DNA of 41,300 nucleotides, from positions 1 through 41,300 of the forward strand of contig JBCCGG010000052.1 of assembly GCA_039029395.1 (NCBI GenBank). The letters run 5' to 3'. This document shows positions 7,162 to 14,626 of this stretch, in pieces (position 1 is the first letter of the stretch; every line of letters starts with the position of its first letter). Source of the DNA: JBCCGG01 sp039029395. Its GTDB lineage: Bacteria > Pseudomonadota > Alphaproteobacteria > Kiloniellales > JAKSDN01. The notes below the pieces were generated by a model. That model saw nothing but the letters and a program-made list of their open reading frames with translations, was not told the DNA's origin and did no database searches. Made by a program: the position numbers and the translations under genes.

Positions 7162-7175
7162 TCTCGCTAGCGAGA
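7162..7175. repeat. Palindrome in the divergent control region
   Basis: TCTCGC-TA-GCGAGA is a perfect 14-bp palindrome midway between the two divergent promoters, with extra partial pairing outside (AGCG ... CGCT). It could be an operator for a dimeric regulator. Confidence 0.5.
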
Positions 7176-7313
7176 ATCGCTTCATTGAAAGGCTAACGTT
7201 CGCGCGGTTTTCAGATGGTCGAGAGCGGAGTACCTAGCTTCTGTCTGGCAAGATCTTCGGGTGCTGGTGAATTTTGGTTAACAATACAAACGACAGGCTA
7301 ATGACAGTTTTAC

Positions 7314-7342
7314 TTGCATTTTAACGAAAAGTTTGCTATGCT
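7314..7342 (+). promoter_or_regulatory. Sigma70-type promoter for alpA-primase
   Basis: TTGCAT (7314-7319) and TATGCT (7337-7342) are separated by 17 bp. The element sits 45 bp before ATG 7387. TTTTACTTG, which includes the first bases of the -35, matches the sequence at the opposing promoter. Confidence 0.6.
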
Positions 7343-7386
7343 CGCGCGATCTGTGAAAATTGTGACCAGGGAGGTCTCAGGATAAT

Positions 7387-7650
7387 ATGCATAGAGTGTT
7401 TTCGCCCGCAGAGAGGCAGGCGAGGGGTTTTGATGAGTTGGACTTCATTCTTTCGCAGCGTGACGCTATCAGACAAACACCGAAATCCGAAGCTACCGTT
7501 TACCGACACCTTAAAGACGATCCTGACGCGCCACGCGGCGTGAAGATTGGCCGTGAGCTGTACCTACGGCCGTGGGAGTGGCGCGCCTTTGTCTGGCGCC
7601 ACTGGCGGATTGACATCGGCGCTGAGCTGGAAGAGCGCGAAGCGGCCTGA
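7387..7650 (+). CDS. AlpA-like helix-turn-helix regulator (87 aa)
   Basis: Residues about 36-70 (SEATVYRHLKDD, GVKIGRELYLRPWEWRAF) follow the AlpA/MerR-like pattern of phage and satellite regulators: recognition helix with S-x-x-T-V-Y-R, a wing with G-x-K-I-G-R, then a W-containing final helix. Such proteins activate or repress integration and replication genes. AGGA (7379-7382) and GGGAGG (7369-7374) precede ATG 7387. It is followed by the primase-helicase after a structured 167-bp spacer and is therefore likely to control element replication or excision. The family call is fairly secure; its exact target is inferred. Confidence 0.75.
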   Translation: MHRVFSPAERQARGFDELDFILSQRDAIRQTPKSEATVYRHLKDDPDAPRGVKIGRELYLRPWEWRAFVWRHWRIDIGAELEEREAA

Positions 7651-7706
7651 GGGCTGCGCCCGAATATCTTAGATGAGAGATTTGTGTCTGATGGCCAGGC
7701 ACAAAA

Positions 7707-7740
7707 TGCCCCGCCGTGCGGACGAATACACGACGGGGCA
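7707..7740. terminator. Stem-loop between alpA-like gene and primase
   Basis: TGCCCCG (7707-7713) pairs with CGGGGCA (7734-7740), and CGTG (7715-7718) pairs with CACG (7729-7732), with one mismatch between. Runs of A flank it on the plus strand, so its U-run points to the minus strand (terminator for antisense transcripts). On the plus strand it is a stable mRNA structure just ahead of the primase leader. Confidence 0.45.
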
Positions 7741-7746
7741 AAAACA

Positions 7747-7821
7747 TGAACCTGTTGATAATGCTACCAAATATCTTTGGAGATGTCAACTATAATACGA
7801 CGAAGGACGAAATATAGATGA
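7747..7821 (+). CDS. Possible 24-aa leader peptide overlapping primase start
   Basis: An ATG at 7747 opens 24 codons ending in TGA at 7819-7821, giving a 4-nt ATGA overlap with the primase ATG at 7818. It begins MNLLIMLPNIFGD. A weak GGGG site precedes it, at the foot of the stem-loop. Such a leader could couple or restrain primase translation. It is short enough to be chance. Confidence 0.25.
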
Positions 7822-10682
7822 AGTATCAGAACGTCGCTGAGATGGCGGCTAGATTAGTTGAAGTTGCGGACATTGTAGATTTCCAAGACGTGGAAGAGTT
7901 GGATGTCCGGTTTGCTCTAGGGACTAGAAGTAAGGCCGGAAAAGGACACTGGGAGAATCAGCCCCCAATTTCGTGGGAGGCAATGGGCGAGTTCCTCAAA
8001 GCTAGGGAAGTCGGTAAGAAGGACGGACCTTGCTTTCTCCAGGGACTATGCGCGGATAAGAACCGCTCTGCCAAATCGATGATCGCAAATTATGTTCTTG
8101 GCGTGGACATCGACACTGGCCAATCCGCAGAAGAGCTTGATGCGATAGTTGAGGCGGAGGGGCTGGCGTGCGTGCGGTATCCGACTCACTCCTTTGGAGC
8201 GACTGAGACCGATATACCCAGAGACAAGTTTTTTGACTGGCTTCCAGCTGGTGAGGAACTGACAGCCGAAACGGCCGCTCGGTTTCTGATTCAAGAGAGG
8301 AACTACGTACCTGGTGTTGTCGAGGGGTTAGAAATCGTCAGAGAATCCGAATACACAGCGGACGGCATCAATATTCGAGTCCAGCACGCTCCTAGGCCGA
8401 AGTGGCGGCTTGTCTTTCCTCTCGCTAGGCCGTTTGAGTTCGGAATGCGCGGTCAATCTCAGAAGGAAGATATCCAAGAGTGGAAGGAACTTGTCGCCGG
8501 TTTCTGCACCACGATGGGCTTTCACTTTGATAAAGCCTGTGTTGACCCGGCTCGGCTCTTCTATTTGCAGCGCTATCCAAAGGGCGCCACTCCGCCTGAA
8601 TCGCGGGTCTATCCTGGCAAGGCGCTTGATCTAGAGGCCTACGATCGCGTCTCGATCCGTGGCGGTCGGAGTAAGAGCGTGGCGGATAATCCGTTCACAA
8701 GAGCGGCTGGCGACGTTGGCGAAGAAGATCGCTTCATTTTTGAGGGTACTGATTTAAAGCGCTTGGTCGCCAAACGCCACGGCATGTTTGATATCCAGGA
8801 AGCGTACGACGATGAATTCAAACGCGACCCCCGATCAAGCGGCCCTGGCGTTCACGTGGAATGCCCCTTTGAGGATGAGCATTCTAAATCTGGAGGGTCG
8901 GGAACTTTCATCGTCAATGGTGGCGATAACAGCCATGGCGAAGGTTTCCGGTTCAAATGTATGCATGATGCGTGTGCGGGTCGAGATCGGCTTGACCTTC
9001 TAAAAGGAGCGCTTGAACGGGGGCACATCGAGCCGGAGGCGCTTGAGGATGACAACTTCTGGCCTGAGGTGGTTGCCGAAGGGGAGGCAGACCCCAATTC
9101 GGGCGACGACTTTGCCTACTTAGACCCCACGACTTGGAGCCTTGAGGATCTAGAGCCTTACTTCACTGTCGAGTGTGCGAAACGAGCTATTGCGGCCCTA
9201 GACGCAAATGACACGAATGAAGCCAAGCGGATCGCTTCGCAGGTCTTCATTAGCATGTTTAGCGACAAGAAAGCGAAACTCAAGCTGATCAAAGCGTGCG
9301 CAAAGAAAGTTGGACTCAGAGAGCTTGACATAAACATAAGCATCCCCTGCGCGCTCCGGCAGTATCCACTTTCGGTTATCCGTAGTTTGTTGAATATGAA
9401 TCGTCGCTATGCCCACATGATCGTAGGCAACACGGCCGTGATTCTGGACCAAAGAAATCCACATGAGCCGAAGGTACTGAAAAAGGAGACCTTCAAATCT
9501 CACACTCAGAACCAATTGGTTAAAATAAAAGACGGCGAGAAAGAAAAAGAAGTACCGCTCTATACCTTCTGGTTCAAATGGACAGGGCGCAGGACTTACG
9601 AGGGGTTCGAGTTCGAGCCGGACCCGGAGAGACAGACACCAGACTATTTCAACGATTGGTCAGGCTTCGATATGCAGCCAGAGGCGAGCGGGTCTTGGGG
9701 CTTACTGCAAGAGCATCTGTACAAGAACGTGTGCCACGACAACGAAGAACACTACAACTGGCTGATCACGTGGTTTGCCCAGATCATTCAACAGCCTGGC
9801 AAAAAGTTGGGCTCCGCCTTTGTGTTGATCGGCGACAAGGGTGCTGGAAAGTCCATCGTCTTTGAACACTTCTCCGAGTTGCTGGGTCGCTACTCGCTGG
9901 GAATCTCCCAAAAAGACCACCTGCTCGGACGTTTCAACTCGCACCAAAGAGGGAAGCTCCTGATCTATGCCGAAGAAGGCTTCTGGGCTGGCGATAAGCA
10001 AGGTGAAGGGGCGCTCAAGAACCTGATCACTAGAGACAGGATCAATATCGAACAGAAGGGCATCGATATGGTCGAGATGTCCAACTACAGCCGGATTGGG
10101 GTCATCTCGAATGAGGATTGGGTTGTCCCTGCCTCGCTGGAAGGCGAGCGAAGGTTCTTCGTTCTCAAGGTGTCAAACGACCGGCAGCAAGATATCGACT
10201 TCTTCGCCGCCATGAAAGCCCAGCTGGACGATGGTGGATATGCGGCGATGTTCCACGATCTGCTAAAGTGGGAGCCGCCCTTCAAAGAGGGTTGGAACGT
10301 GCTGCGCAAGCCGCCGAAGACCAATTGGCTTCGCGATCAGGCGCTCATGTCCCAAGATCCTGAGAGGGCGTTTTTTACAGAAGCTGTAGCGGATGGCTGC
10401 TTTGTCGGATTTGGCGACAATCCGTCGTTAGAGCTAAACGAAAGTGAGCCGACTGTCGTACAAAAGAAAGACCTGAAAGAGTATTTCAGAGACTTCCTAA
10501 GCTGGCATGGTGGCAGTACACGCCACCGGTACAAAGACAGTCTCTTTCAGAAGCTCGTGCTGGAAATCTTCGGAATCAAAGAACACAAGCTTACAGTGGA
10601 CGGCAAGCGAGTGGTGTGCTTTGAGATCCCGCCTTTGAGCGAGCTGAGAAATCGCCTCAACATCCCAGATCCGGGAGAATAA
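7818..10682 (+). CDS. Primase-helicase replication protein (954 aa)
   Basis: It begins replication of the mobile element: primer synthesis followed by unwinding. The N-terminal region looks like an archaeo-eukaryotic-type primase: GVDIDTG with Asp97/Asp99, PTHSF, PRPKWRLVFPLARPF, and CVDPARLFYLQRYP. A zinc-ribbon-like patch follows around residues 345-400 (HVECPF, FRFKCMHDAC). The C-terminal region is an SF3/DUF5906-type helicase with Walker A GDKGAGKS (672-679), LLIYAEE as Walker B-like, then NLITRD and EGERRFFV arginine-finger-like segments. ATG 7818 has AAGGA about 10 nt upstream. Length and order match phage-satellite and prophage primase-helicases. The iteron cluster directly downstream supports a self-contained replicon. 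The precise substrate and primer type are not visible. Confidence 0.85.
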   Translation: MKYQNVAEMAARLVEVADIVDFQDVEELDVRFALGTRSKAGKGHWENQPPISWEAMGEFLKAREVGKKDGPCFLQGLCADKNRSAKSMIANYVLGVDIDTGQSAEELDAIVEAEGLACVRYPTHSFGATETDIPRDKFFDWLPAGEELTAETAARFLIQERNYVPGVVEGLEIVRESEYTADGINIRVQHAPRPKWRLVFPLARPFEFGMRGQSQKEDIQEWKELVAGFCTTMGFHFDKACVDPARLFYLQRYPKGATPPESRVYPGKALDLEAYDRVSIRGGRSKSVADNPFTRAAGDVGEEDRFIFEGTDLKRLVAKRHGMFDIQEAYDDEFKRDPRSSGPGVHVECPFEDEHSKSGGSGTFIVNGGDNSHGEGFRFKCMHDACAGRDRLDLLKGALERGHIEPEALEDDNFWPEVVAEGEADPNSGDDFAYLDPTTWSLEDLEPYFTVECAKRAIAALDANDTNEAKRIASQVFISMFSDKKAKLKLIKACAKKVGLRELDINISIPCALRQYPLSVIRSLLNMNRRYAHMIVGNTAVILDQRNPHEPKVLKKETFKSHTQNQLVKIKDGEKEKEVPLYTFWFKWTGRRTYEGFEFEPDPERQTPDYFNDWSGFDMQPEASGSWGLLQEHLYKNVCHDNEEHYNWLITWFAQIIQQPGKKLGSAFVLIGDKGAGKSIVFEHFSELLGRYSLGISQKDHLLGRFNSHQRGKLLIYAEEGFWAGDKQGEGALKNLITRDRINIEQKGIDMVEMSNYSRIGVISNEDWVVPASLEGERRFFVLKVSNDRQQDIDFFAAMKAQLDDGGYAAMFHDLLKWEPPFKEGWNVLRKPPKTNWLRDQALMSQDPERAFFTEAVADGCFVGFGDNPSLELNESEPTVVQKKDLKEYFRDFLSWHGGSTRHRYKDSLFQKLVLEIFGIKEHKLTVDGKRVVCFEIPPLSELRNRLNIPDPGE

Positions 10683-10690
10683 CCGGGAGG

Positions 10691-11115
10691 TGTCCAAATT
10701 TCTTCGGAGTTGTCCATTTATCTGATTGGTGATCGATCAAATAAACCTTTATAAATCATAGAGATAGAGGGGGGTGTCCAAATGTCTAAAAATAGGACCT
10801 TAGTCATGGACACTAAAAACTATTTAAATTCAATGAGTTAATCCTTAATGTCCAAAAATATACAGATTCTTAGAAAAAATTGAAATGGTTTTGGACATTA
10901 AGTGCCGTGACGTGTTTGTCTCTCTCGCCAGAAAAAACGCGTTCAAAAAATCTCGAGATTTTGCATATTTTTGGACATCTGTGGCTAACTTATTGAAATT
11001 AAAAATGTTTTCGCGTCCATGACCAAGATCCTATTTGGACAGCTGCGGCTAACGCACTGAAATTATTGGGTTATTTTCGTCCTCATGTTTTTGGACATTT
11101 GGACACTTTTGGACA
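10691..11115. other. Candidate replication origin: iteron array
   Basis: Nine exact copies of the octamer TTTGGACA/TGTCCAAA lie within 425 bp. Three are in TGTCCAAA orientation (10691, 10775, 10849) and six in TTTGGACA orientation (10890, 10970, 11034, 11090, 11098, 11108). Near-copies occur at 10711, 10783 and 10805. The two groups face each other across an AT-rich stretch (about 10,857-10,889). A roughly 50-bp imperfect direct repeat (10,970-11,020 and 11,034-11,086) carries GGCTAAC, TGAAATT and TTTTCG blocks after the octamer. This is the arrangement expected of an iteron origin bound by the adjacent primase-helicase; function is inferred. Confidence 0.75.
10970..11086 (+). repeat. Imperfect ~50-bp direct repeat within the origin
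   Basis: Unit 1 (10,970-11,020) and unit 2 (11,034-11,086) both run TTTGGACA, CTG, GGCTAAC, TGAAATT, TTTTCG, TCATG-like end, with small insertions. The shared blocks exceed the octamer and suggest duplication of a composite binding site. Confidence 0.65.
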
Positions 11116-11170
11116 CCCCGCCTGTAGGGCTTGCCGGACACACATCCGCGCGTCAGCTCGTATCACAGTC

Positions 11171-11482
11171 ATGTCCCTCCGCAAGCCCCTCAGCGCCGCC
11201 CTGATTGCCCTCCCGATCATCGCGTGCCTACAAACACCTGCCAGCGCCAGCACCGTCCAAAACGCTGAATTCTCCAGCACCGAGTTCCGGGCAGATATCG
11301 TCTATCACGTGACCTGGGAGCCATCGGCCGAGAAGTGGTGGGTCGGCCAGTGCATCGACTTCACGACAGGTCAGGATCGCCGCACGCGCCTCTATGAGAC
11401 TGACAACCGCTTTCGAGCTGATATCGAGGTGCGGCTAGTCTCGAACAGATTCACAGCGGATCGGGTCTTCTGTACCGACTAA
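11171..11482 (+). CDS. Small exported protein (103 aa)
   Basis: An N-terminal signal peptide is clear: basic MSLRKPLS, hydrophobic AALIALPIIACLQTP, then ASAS cleavage site at about residue 26. The mature part is about 75 residues, with WEPSAEKWWVGQC and a C-terminal Cys that could form a disulfide. ATG 11171 is preferred because upstream in-frame codons run into the iteron repeats and would spoil the signal. No known family. Function unknown; it is one of several envelope-directed cargo proteins in this island. Confidence 0.65.
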   Translation: MSLRKPLSAALIALPIIACLQTPASASTVQNAEFSSTEFRADIVYHVTWEPSAEKWWVGQCIDFTTGQDRRTRLYETDNRFRADIEVRLVSNRFTADRVFCTD

Positions 11483-11929
11483 AGGTTGGATTCTCCTCAA
11501 TTCATAGATGCTGAACTATTAGCAAGAATCTCAAAGTTCGTGCCTAAGACCACGTTTATGATCCAGTTTTAGATTCAGCAATTTGCGCTATTTTAGGTTC
11601 TAACTACGGAACAGGTGGCCCTTTGGTTAACAAATTAACCATTTTCGTCTACCTTTGAAAATCTTGCCAAATATTTCAATTAAGCCACCTTAGGTTGAAA
11701 TATTATTGCAATATCGAGTCTATTCTAGGCATAACATTTCATCACAAATGTTAAGCTTAATTATTAGGCGGACTTTACCAGTCTATTTGGCTGATTCAGT
11801 ATTCAGCCCAAAACTCTACTAAAACCCTATGTCACGGCCCCCTCTAACCTTCAGTTTTTCCTTGATCTGGAAACCTCGAATCATCATCTTTTTAATCAGG
11901 TGATAAAAAAGACTAGAAAGGGGCCAGGA
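11483..11929. other. AT-rich intergenic with inverted repeats
   Basis: No gene is seen in 447 bp. Inverted repeats: GGTTAA-CAAA-TTAACC at 11625-11640, and ATATTTCAA (11671-11679) with TTGAAATAT (11695-11703), the latter enclosing TAAG-CCAC-CTTA. These could be operators, a recombinase-binding region or a terminator for the preceding gene. The 12-mer TTTGGTTAACAA here (11622-11633) also occurs at 7273-7284. Confidence 0.45.
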
Positions 11930-12535
11930 ATGGCACGCGTCGCGCTTTATCTCAGGGTCAGCACAGTCGGAAAAGGCCAGACTACCGACAACCAGGAGAT
12001 CGCCCTTCGCGAGTGGGCCGAGCGGGGCGGCCATGAGATCGTGGCGACCTACTCCGATAACGGCATAAGCGGCGCCAAGGGCCGTGAGAAGCGCCCTGGC
12101 CTCGATTCCATGATGAAAGCCGCTACCCGTCGTGAGTTCGACATGATCGCAGCTTGGGATCTAAGCCGCCTTGGACGCTCACTCACGCATGTCGTCTATC
12201 TGCTTGCTGAGCTGAGAGACCTTGGCATCGATCTGTATCTTGATCGCCAGGCAATCGACACGTCCAACGCCATGGGGAAGGCCATGCTGGGCATGGCTGC
12301 CGTTTTTGCCGAGCTTGAGCGCGACATGATCGCAGATCGCGTCAAAGCTGGCCTGGAGCGCGCCAAGCGCAAGGGCAAGCGCCTTGGCAGGCCTCGCGTG
12401 TCCCGAGCCAAGGAGATCGAAGTGGAGCGTTGCCTACGCGAAGGAAAGAAGATCCTGACCACTGCCAAAGCCTGCGGAGTGAGCGAGACTGTCGTGCGGC
12501 GGATCAAGCGTGAGCGCTTCTCTGAGGCCGCCTAG
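11930..12535 (+). CDS. Serine recombinase, resolvase/invertase family (201 aa)
   Basis: Small serine recombinase: nucleophile Ser11 in LYLRVST, SRLGRS (79-84) of the catalytic pocket, and the E-helix FAELERDMIADRVKAGL (about 117-133). The C-terminal helix-turn-helix covers about 155-195 (LTTAKACGVSETVVRRIK). ATG 11930 (MARVALYLRV) is chosen over an ATA/GTG upstream because it has AGGGGCCAGGA directly before it and starts at the usual catalytic-domain N-terminus. It could invert or resolve DNA inside the element, or act as a second integration system beside the tyrosine integrase. Complete and apparently active. Confidence 0.93.
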   Translation: MARVALYLRVSTVGKGQTTDNQEIALREWAERGGHEIVATYSDNGISGAKGREKRPGLDSMMKAATRREFDMIAAWDLSRLGRSLTHVVYLLAELRDLGIDLYLDRQAIDTSNAMGKAMLGMAAVFAELERDMIADRVKAGLERAKRKGKRLGRPRVSRAKEIEVERCLREGKKILTTAKACGVSETVVRRIKRERFSEAA

Positions 12536-12841
12536 AGCGCCCCGGCGATGTACGTCTTGCTCTTCCAGCTGCTTGTCCTGATCGCCTTTGCAGCGCTCAT
12601 CTGGCCGCTCTGACCACACGTCCAGCGCCAGCTCGACGCGCTGCCTCCCGCCTCTAATCTACGCATTCATTAAGGTTAACGATTTCTGCCGGGGGACCCT
12701 TGGGGGTAACACCCTGTTAAGGTTAACGGGGGCCTAGTCACCCTCTCCGGCTTACAATAAAGGCGAACATACCAGTGCACGAGATTTGGCTAGTGATCGA
12801 ACCAGCGAGCATAGAGATAAGGTCGGAAGCTTTCAAACTGC
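12536..12841. other. Intergenic with direct repeats (306 bp)
   Basis: TTAAGGTTAACG occurs exactly at 12670-12681 and 12717-12728, 47 bp apart, with GGGGGACCC and GGGGGTAAC between. The site follows the serine recombinase gene and lies between convergent genes. It could be a recombinase crossover or accessory site. No gene is seen. Confidence 0.45.
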
Positions 12842-13624
12842 TCAATCAATACGAGACAAATAGATCTTGCCCCTATGTCGGCCTTGCTGCCAATTCCCTT
12901 CAATTCTGTCGTTCGCAACAAGCCGTAATGTCCATTGAATTGAGGTGCTTCCACTCGTGCTAGTTACAGTCATGCTCTCACCAGAAAGGTGCGCGCTATG
13001 CAAGCGAAACCTCCACGGAGCCCAGCCATGTAGATTCACATACTCACCACTCACCTGGCCGTTCTTTATCCTAATCTCGAACTCCGCGTCATTGTCGCCA
13101 TATGGGCTGGTAGTATGCCCTGTCCATTTTCCTGGCATAAATGTCTCTGCCGGATACGCAAGTACTGTCTGTTGAGTCATTCCGGACCCAGTCTGTGCGC
13201 CTCCCTGTTCGGCTTTGTTGCCCCCAATCGGGACGTCTTGATAGCTCGTTCGATTTCCCAACGACCGCCAGGTATATGTATAACCTTCACAAGTTCCGTG
13301 CAGTACCCGATCACAAGAGAGCTTAGCCGTGCGACCAGGGTTTAAGACTTGCGCACCAAGGGAAACGCCACTACCAGACTCCATAGAAACAATCATTTCA
13401 CCGTCGCAAGAATTAGCAAACTCGACAACGACGATGTTCCGGTAGCACCATCCGCCAGAACATTCGTCGGCATGTTCCTTGAGTGCAGTCTGTTTTCGAA
13501 CTTCCGCGTTAATCGCGCTGACGCAGGACTGGCCGGAGTTACTCATTGGTTGCTCTACACCGGCGGCACCTGCTTGTGGGACCAGAAGGATAGCAAGGAA
13601 CAAGACCACAAAGAGATTCCGCAT
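12842..13624 (-). CDS. Secreted protein of unknown family (260 aa)
   Basis: Start at ATG 13624 is supported by GGAGG 6 nt upstream; an earlier start would put 22 charged residues before the signal. The N-terminus MRNLFVVLFLAILLVPQAGAAG is a signal peptide ending in an A-x-A site. The mature region starts with paired cysteines (SCVSAI, ECSGGWC, NSCDGE, SCDRVLHGTC), suggesting disulfides. The C-terminal 100 residues have a beta pattern with PGKWTGH, a DAEFEIRI strand and ending IEGNWQQGRHRGKIYLSRID, as in jelly-roll or lipocalin-like envelope proteins. No enzyme motif. It is probably translated with the two genes upstream. Function unknown; may be surface or toxin/immunity-like cargo. Confidence 0.7.
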   Translation of the reverse strand: MRNLFVVLFLAILLVPQAGAAGVEQPMSNSGQSCVSAINAEVRKQTALKEHADECSGGWCYRNIVVVEFANSCDGEMIVSMESGSGVSLGAQVLNPGRTAKLSCDRVLHGTCEGYTYTWRSLGNRTSYQDVPIGGNKAEQGGAQTGSGMTQQTVLAYPAETFMPGKWTGHTTSPYGDNDAEFEIRIKNGQVSGEYVNLHGWAPWRFRLHSAHLSGESMTVTSTSGSTSIQWTLRLVANDRIEGNWQQGRHRGKIYLSRID

Positions 13625-13686
13625 TCGTACCTCCAGGCATGGTTCCGAACTTGCGCCCCTCGCATTGCGAAACACCGATTGCCGCT

Positions 13687-13875
13687 TCACTTTTTTGGAG
13701 GTGGAGGCGCCGTAGAGGGCGGCGGCTTAGGCGGTGCGGGGGAAGGCGCCCCAGTACCAGGTATCGGCGTGTAAGGCGGCGGCATTGTAGGCCTTGGCGC
13801 ACTTGGAGCCCCCCGCTCACCCGGTCTCGAAGGCGTAGGCCGCGAAGGCGGGGGTGTGGGACGATTTTCGCTCAT
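13687..13875 (-). CDS. Proline-rich small protein (62 aa)
   Basis: Almost entirely Pro with Ser, Thr, Ala and Arg/Lys (for example PPPSRPTPSRPGERG). It is low-complexity and probably extended. ATG 13875 lies 9 bp after the stop of the preceding gene. The composition could arise by chance in GC-rich DNA, but placement in a compact operon argues for a real product. It could act as a linker or periplasmic spanning peptide. No signal peptide is visible. Confidence 0.45.
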   Translation of the reverse strand: MSENRPTPPPSRPTPSRPGERGAPSAPRPTMPPPYTPIPGTGAPSPAPPKPPPSTAPPPPKK

Positions 13876-13884
13876 TTTGTCGTT

Positions 13885-14334
13885 TCACTCCGATAGGTTG
13901 GAGAACACAAAGTTGATTAGATACGCCGCTCCGGCGATAAATGCAGCACAGGATGCACCATTCAGTACATAGGTAGCTGCCCTCCACCAATTCCATGGAT
14001 GATCGCCAGGCGTGTCAGATTCTTGATCTTGGTCGAGGCGCTTAACTTCAAGAAGCATGTCCCTATGGCTTGATTGATGGGAAAGCAGGGTGGCAAGAAT
14101 GCTCACTGAGAAGAGGCTCCAAGCCGTGGTAACATCACTGATCGTACCCGGCGCCCGATTGGGGACAATGTCATTCAAGAATGTGAACGACAGAGCAAAG
14201 GCACCCCCCGCAAGCGTTACGATTAGTCGATCAAACCGACTAATCTGATCATATGCATTGTCCAACAGACGGTTTCTGTGGTCGAGATAAACCTGATACC
14301 GCCTAACGCCTGAATCTGTCGTGCTTCCGGTCAT
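13885..14334 (-). CDS. Two-helix membrane protein, unknown family (149 aa)
   Basis: It begins MTGSTTDSGVRRYQVYLDHRN, a charged N-terminal helix, then TM segments near residues 38-53 (LIVTLAGGAFALSFTF), 71-85 (WSLFSVSILATLLS) and 128-145 (ASCAAFIAGAAYLINFVF). The pattern of a charged helix, L-T-L-A/S-G-G-A and F-T-F-L-x-D-I resembles a widespread but unnamed family of small integral membrane proteins. It is first in the three-gene unit running to 12842 and lies closest to the tRNA boundary. Function unknown. Confidence 0.65.
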   Translation of the reverse strand: MTGSTTDSGVRRYQVYLDHRNRLLDNAYDQISRFDRLIVTLAGGAFALSFTFLNDIVPNRAPGTISDVTTAWSLFSVSILATLLSHQSSHRDMLLEVKRLDQDQESDTPGDHPWNWWRAATYVLNGASCAAFIAGAAYLINFVFSNLSE

Positions 14335-14461
14335 TACCCAGCCGTTGTGATTCCACCATCGAATTCGCTTGCTGTGTTACCACGGCTGATCGAGTCGATT
14401 GAAGCCCCTTTCAAAATGTGGCGCGACCGCATCTCGAAAAATCTACAAAATAGCCCACGTC

Positions 14462-14496
14462 TAGTATACAAAAACAGTATACAGGAAAATATACTG
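14462..14496. repeat. AGTATA repeats next to the tRNA boundary
   Basis: TAGTATAC at 14462-14469 is followed by an inverted repeat CAGTATA (14475-14481) and TATACTG (14490-14496). The array is about 40 bp from the tRNA 3' end and upstream of the minus-strand envelope operon. It may be an operator, promoter element, or recombinase/excisionase site near an attachment core. Confidence 0.5.
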
Positions 14497-14533
14497 AGAC
14501 GCTAAATCCTTAGAAAACAAACGTAAATAAGGA

Positions 14534-14626
14534 TGGCGGAGGGGGTGGGATTCGAACCCACGATACGATTCAACACCGTATACACGCGTTCCAGGCGTGC
14601 GCCTTCAGCCACTCGGCCACCCCTCC
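14534..14626 (-). tRNA. tRNA-Ser (anticodon GGA)
   Basis: On the minus strand a class II tRNA folds. The acceptor is GGAGGGG with CCCCTCC and an encoded CCA. A seven-base anticodon loop CTGGAAC sits on CACGC/GCGTG arms, giving anticodon GGA. There is a long variable arm and the T-arm sequence GTTCGAATC. All core bases look intact. Its 3' end faces the AT-rich island, consistent with integration at the tRNA 3' end. The other copy of that end was not found in the window. Confidence 0.93.

Noticed and set aside
10691..11115. CRISPR-like repeat array
   Set aside because: Units are 8 bp, spacing is irregular and orientation switches midway; there are no equal-length spacers.
13639..13896. Arg-rich ORF opposite the proline-rich gene
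   Set aside because: Antisense of a Pro-rich frame always yields Arg/Gly-rich translation; no supporting signal.
1..14533. Second copy of the tRNA-Ser 3' end (attL)
   Set aside because: No match to the terminal tRNA sequence was found inside the window; the left attachment site probably lies outside.
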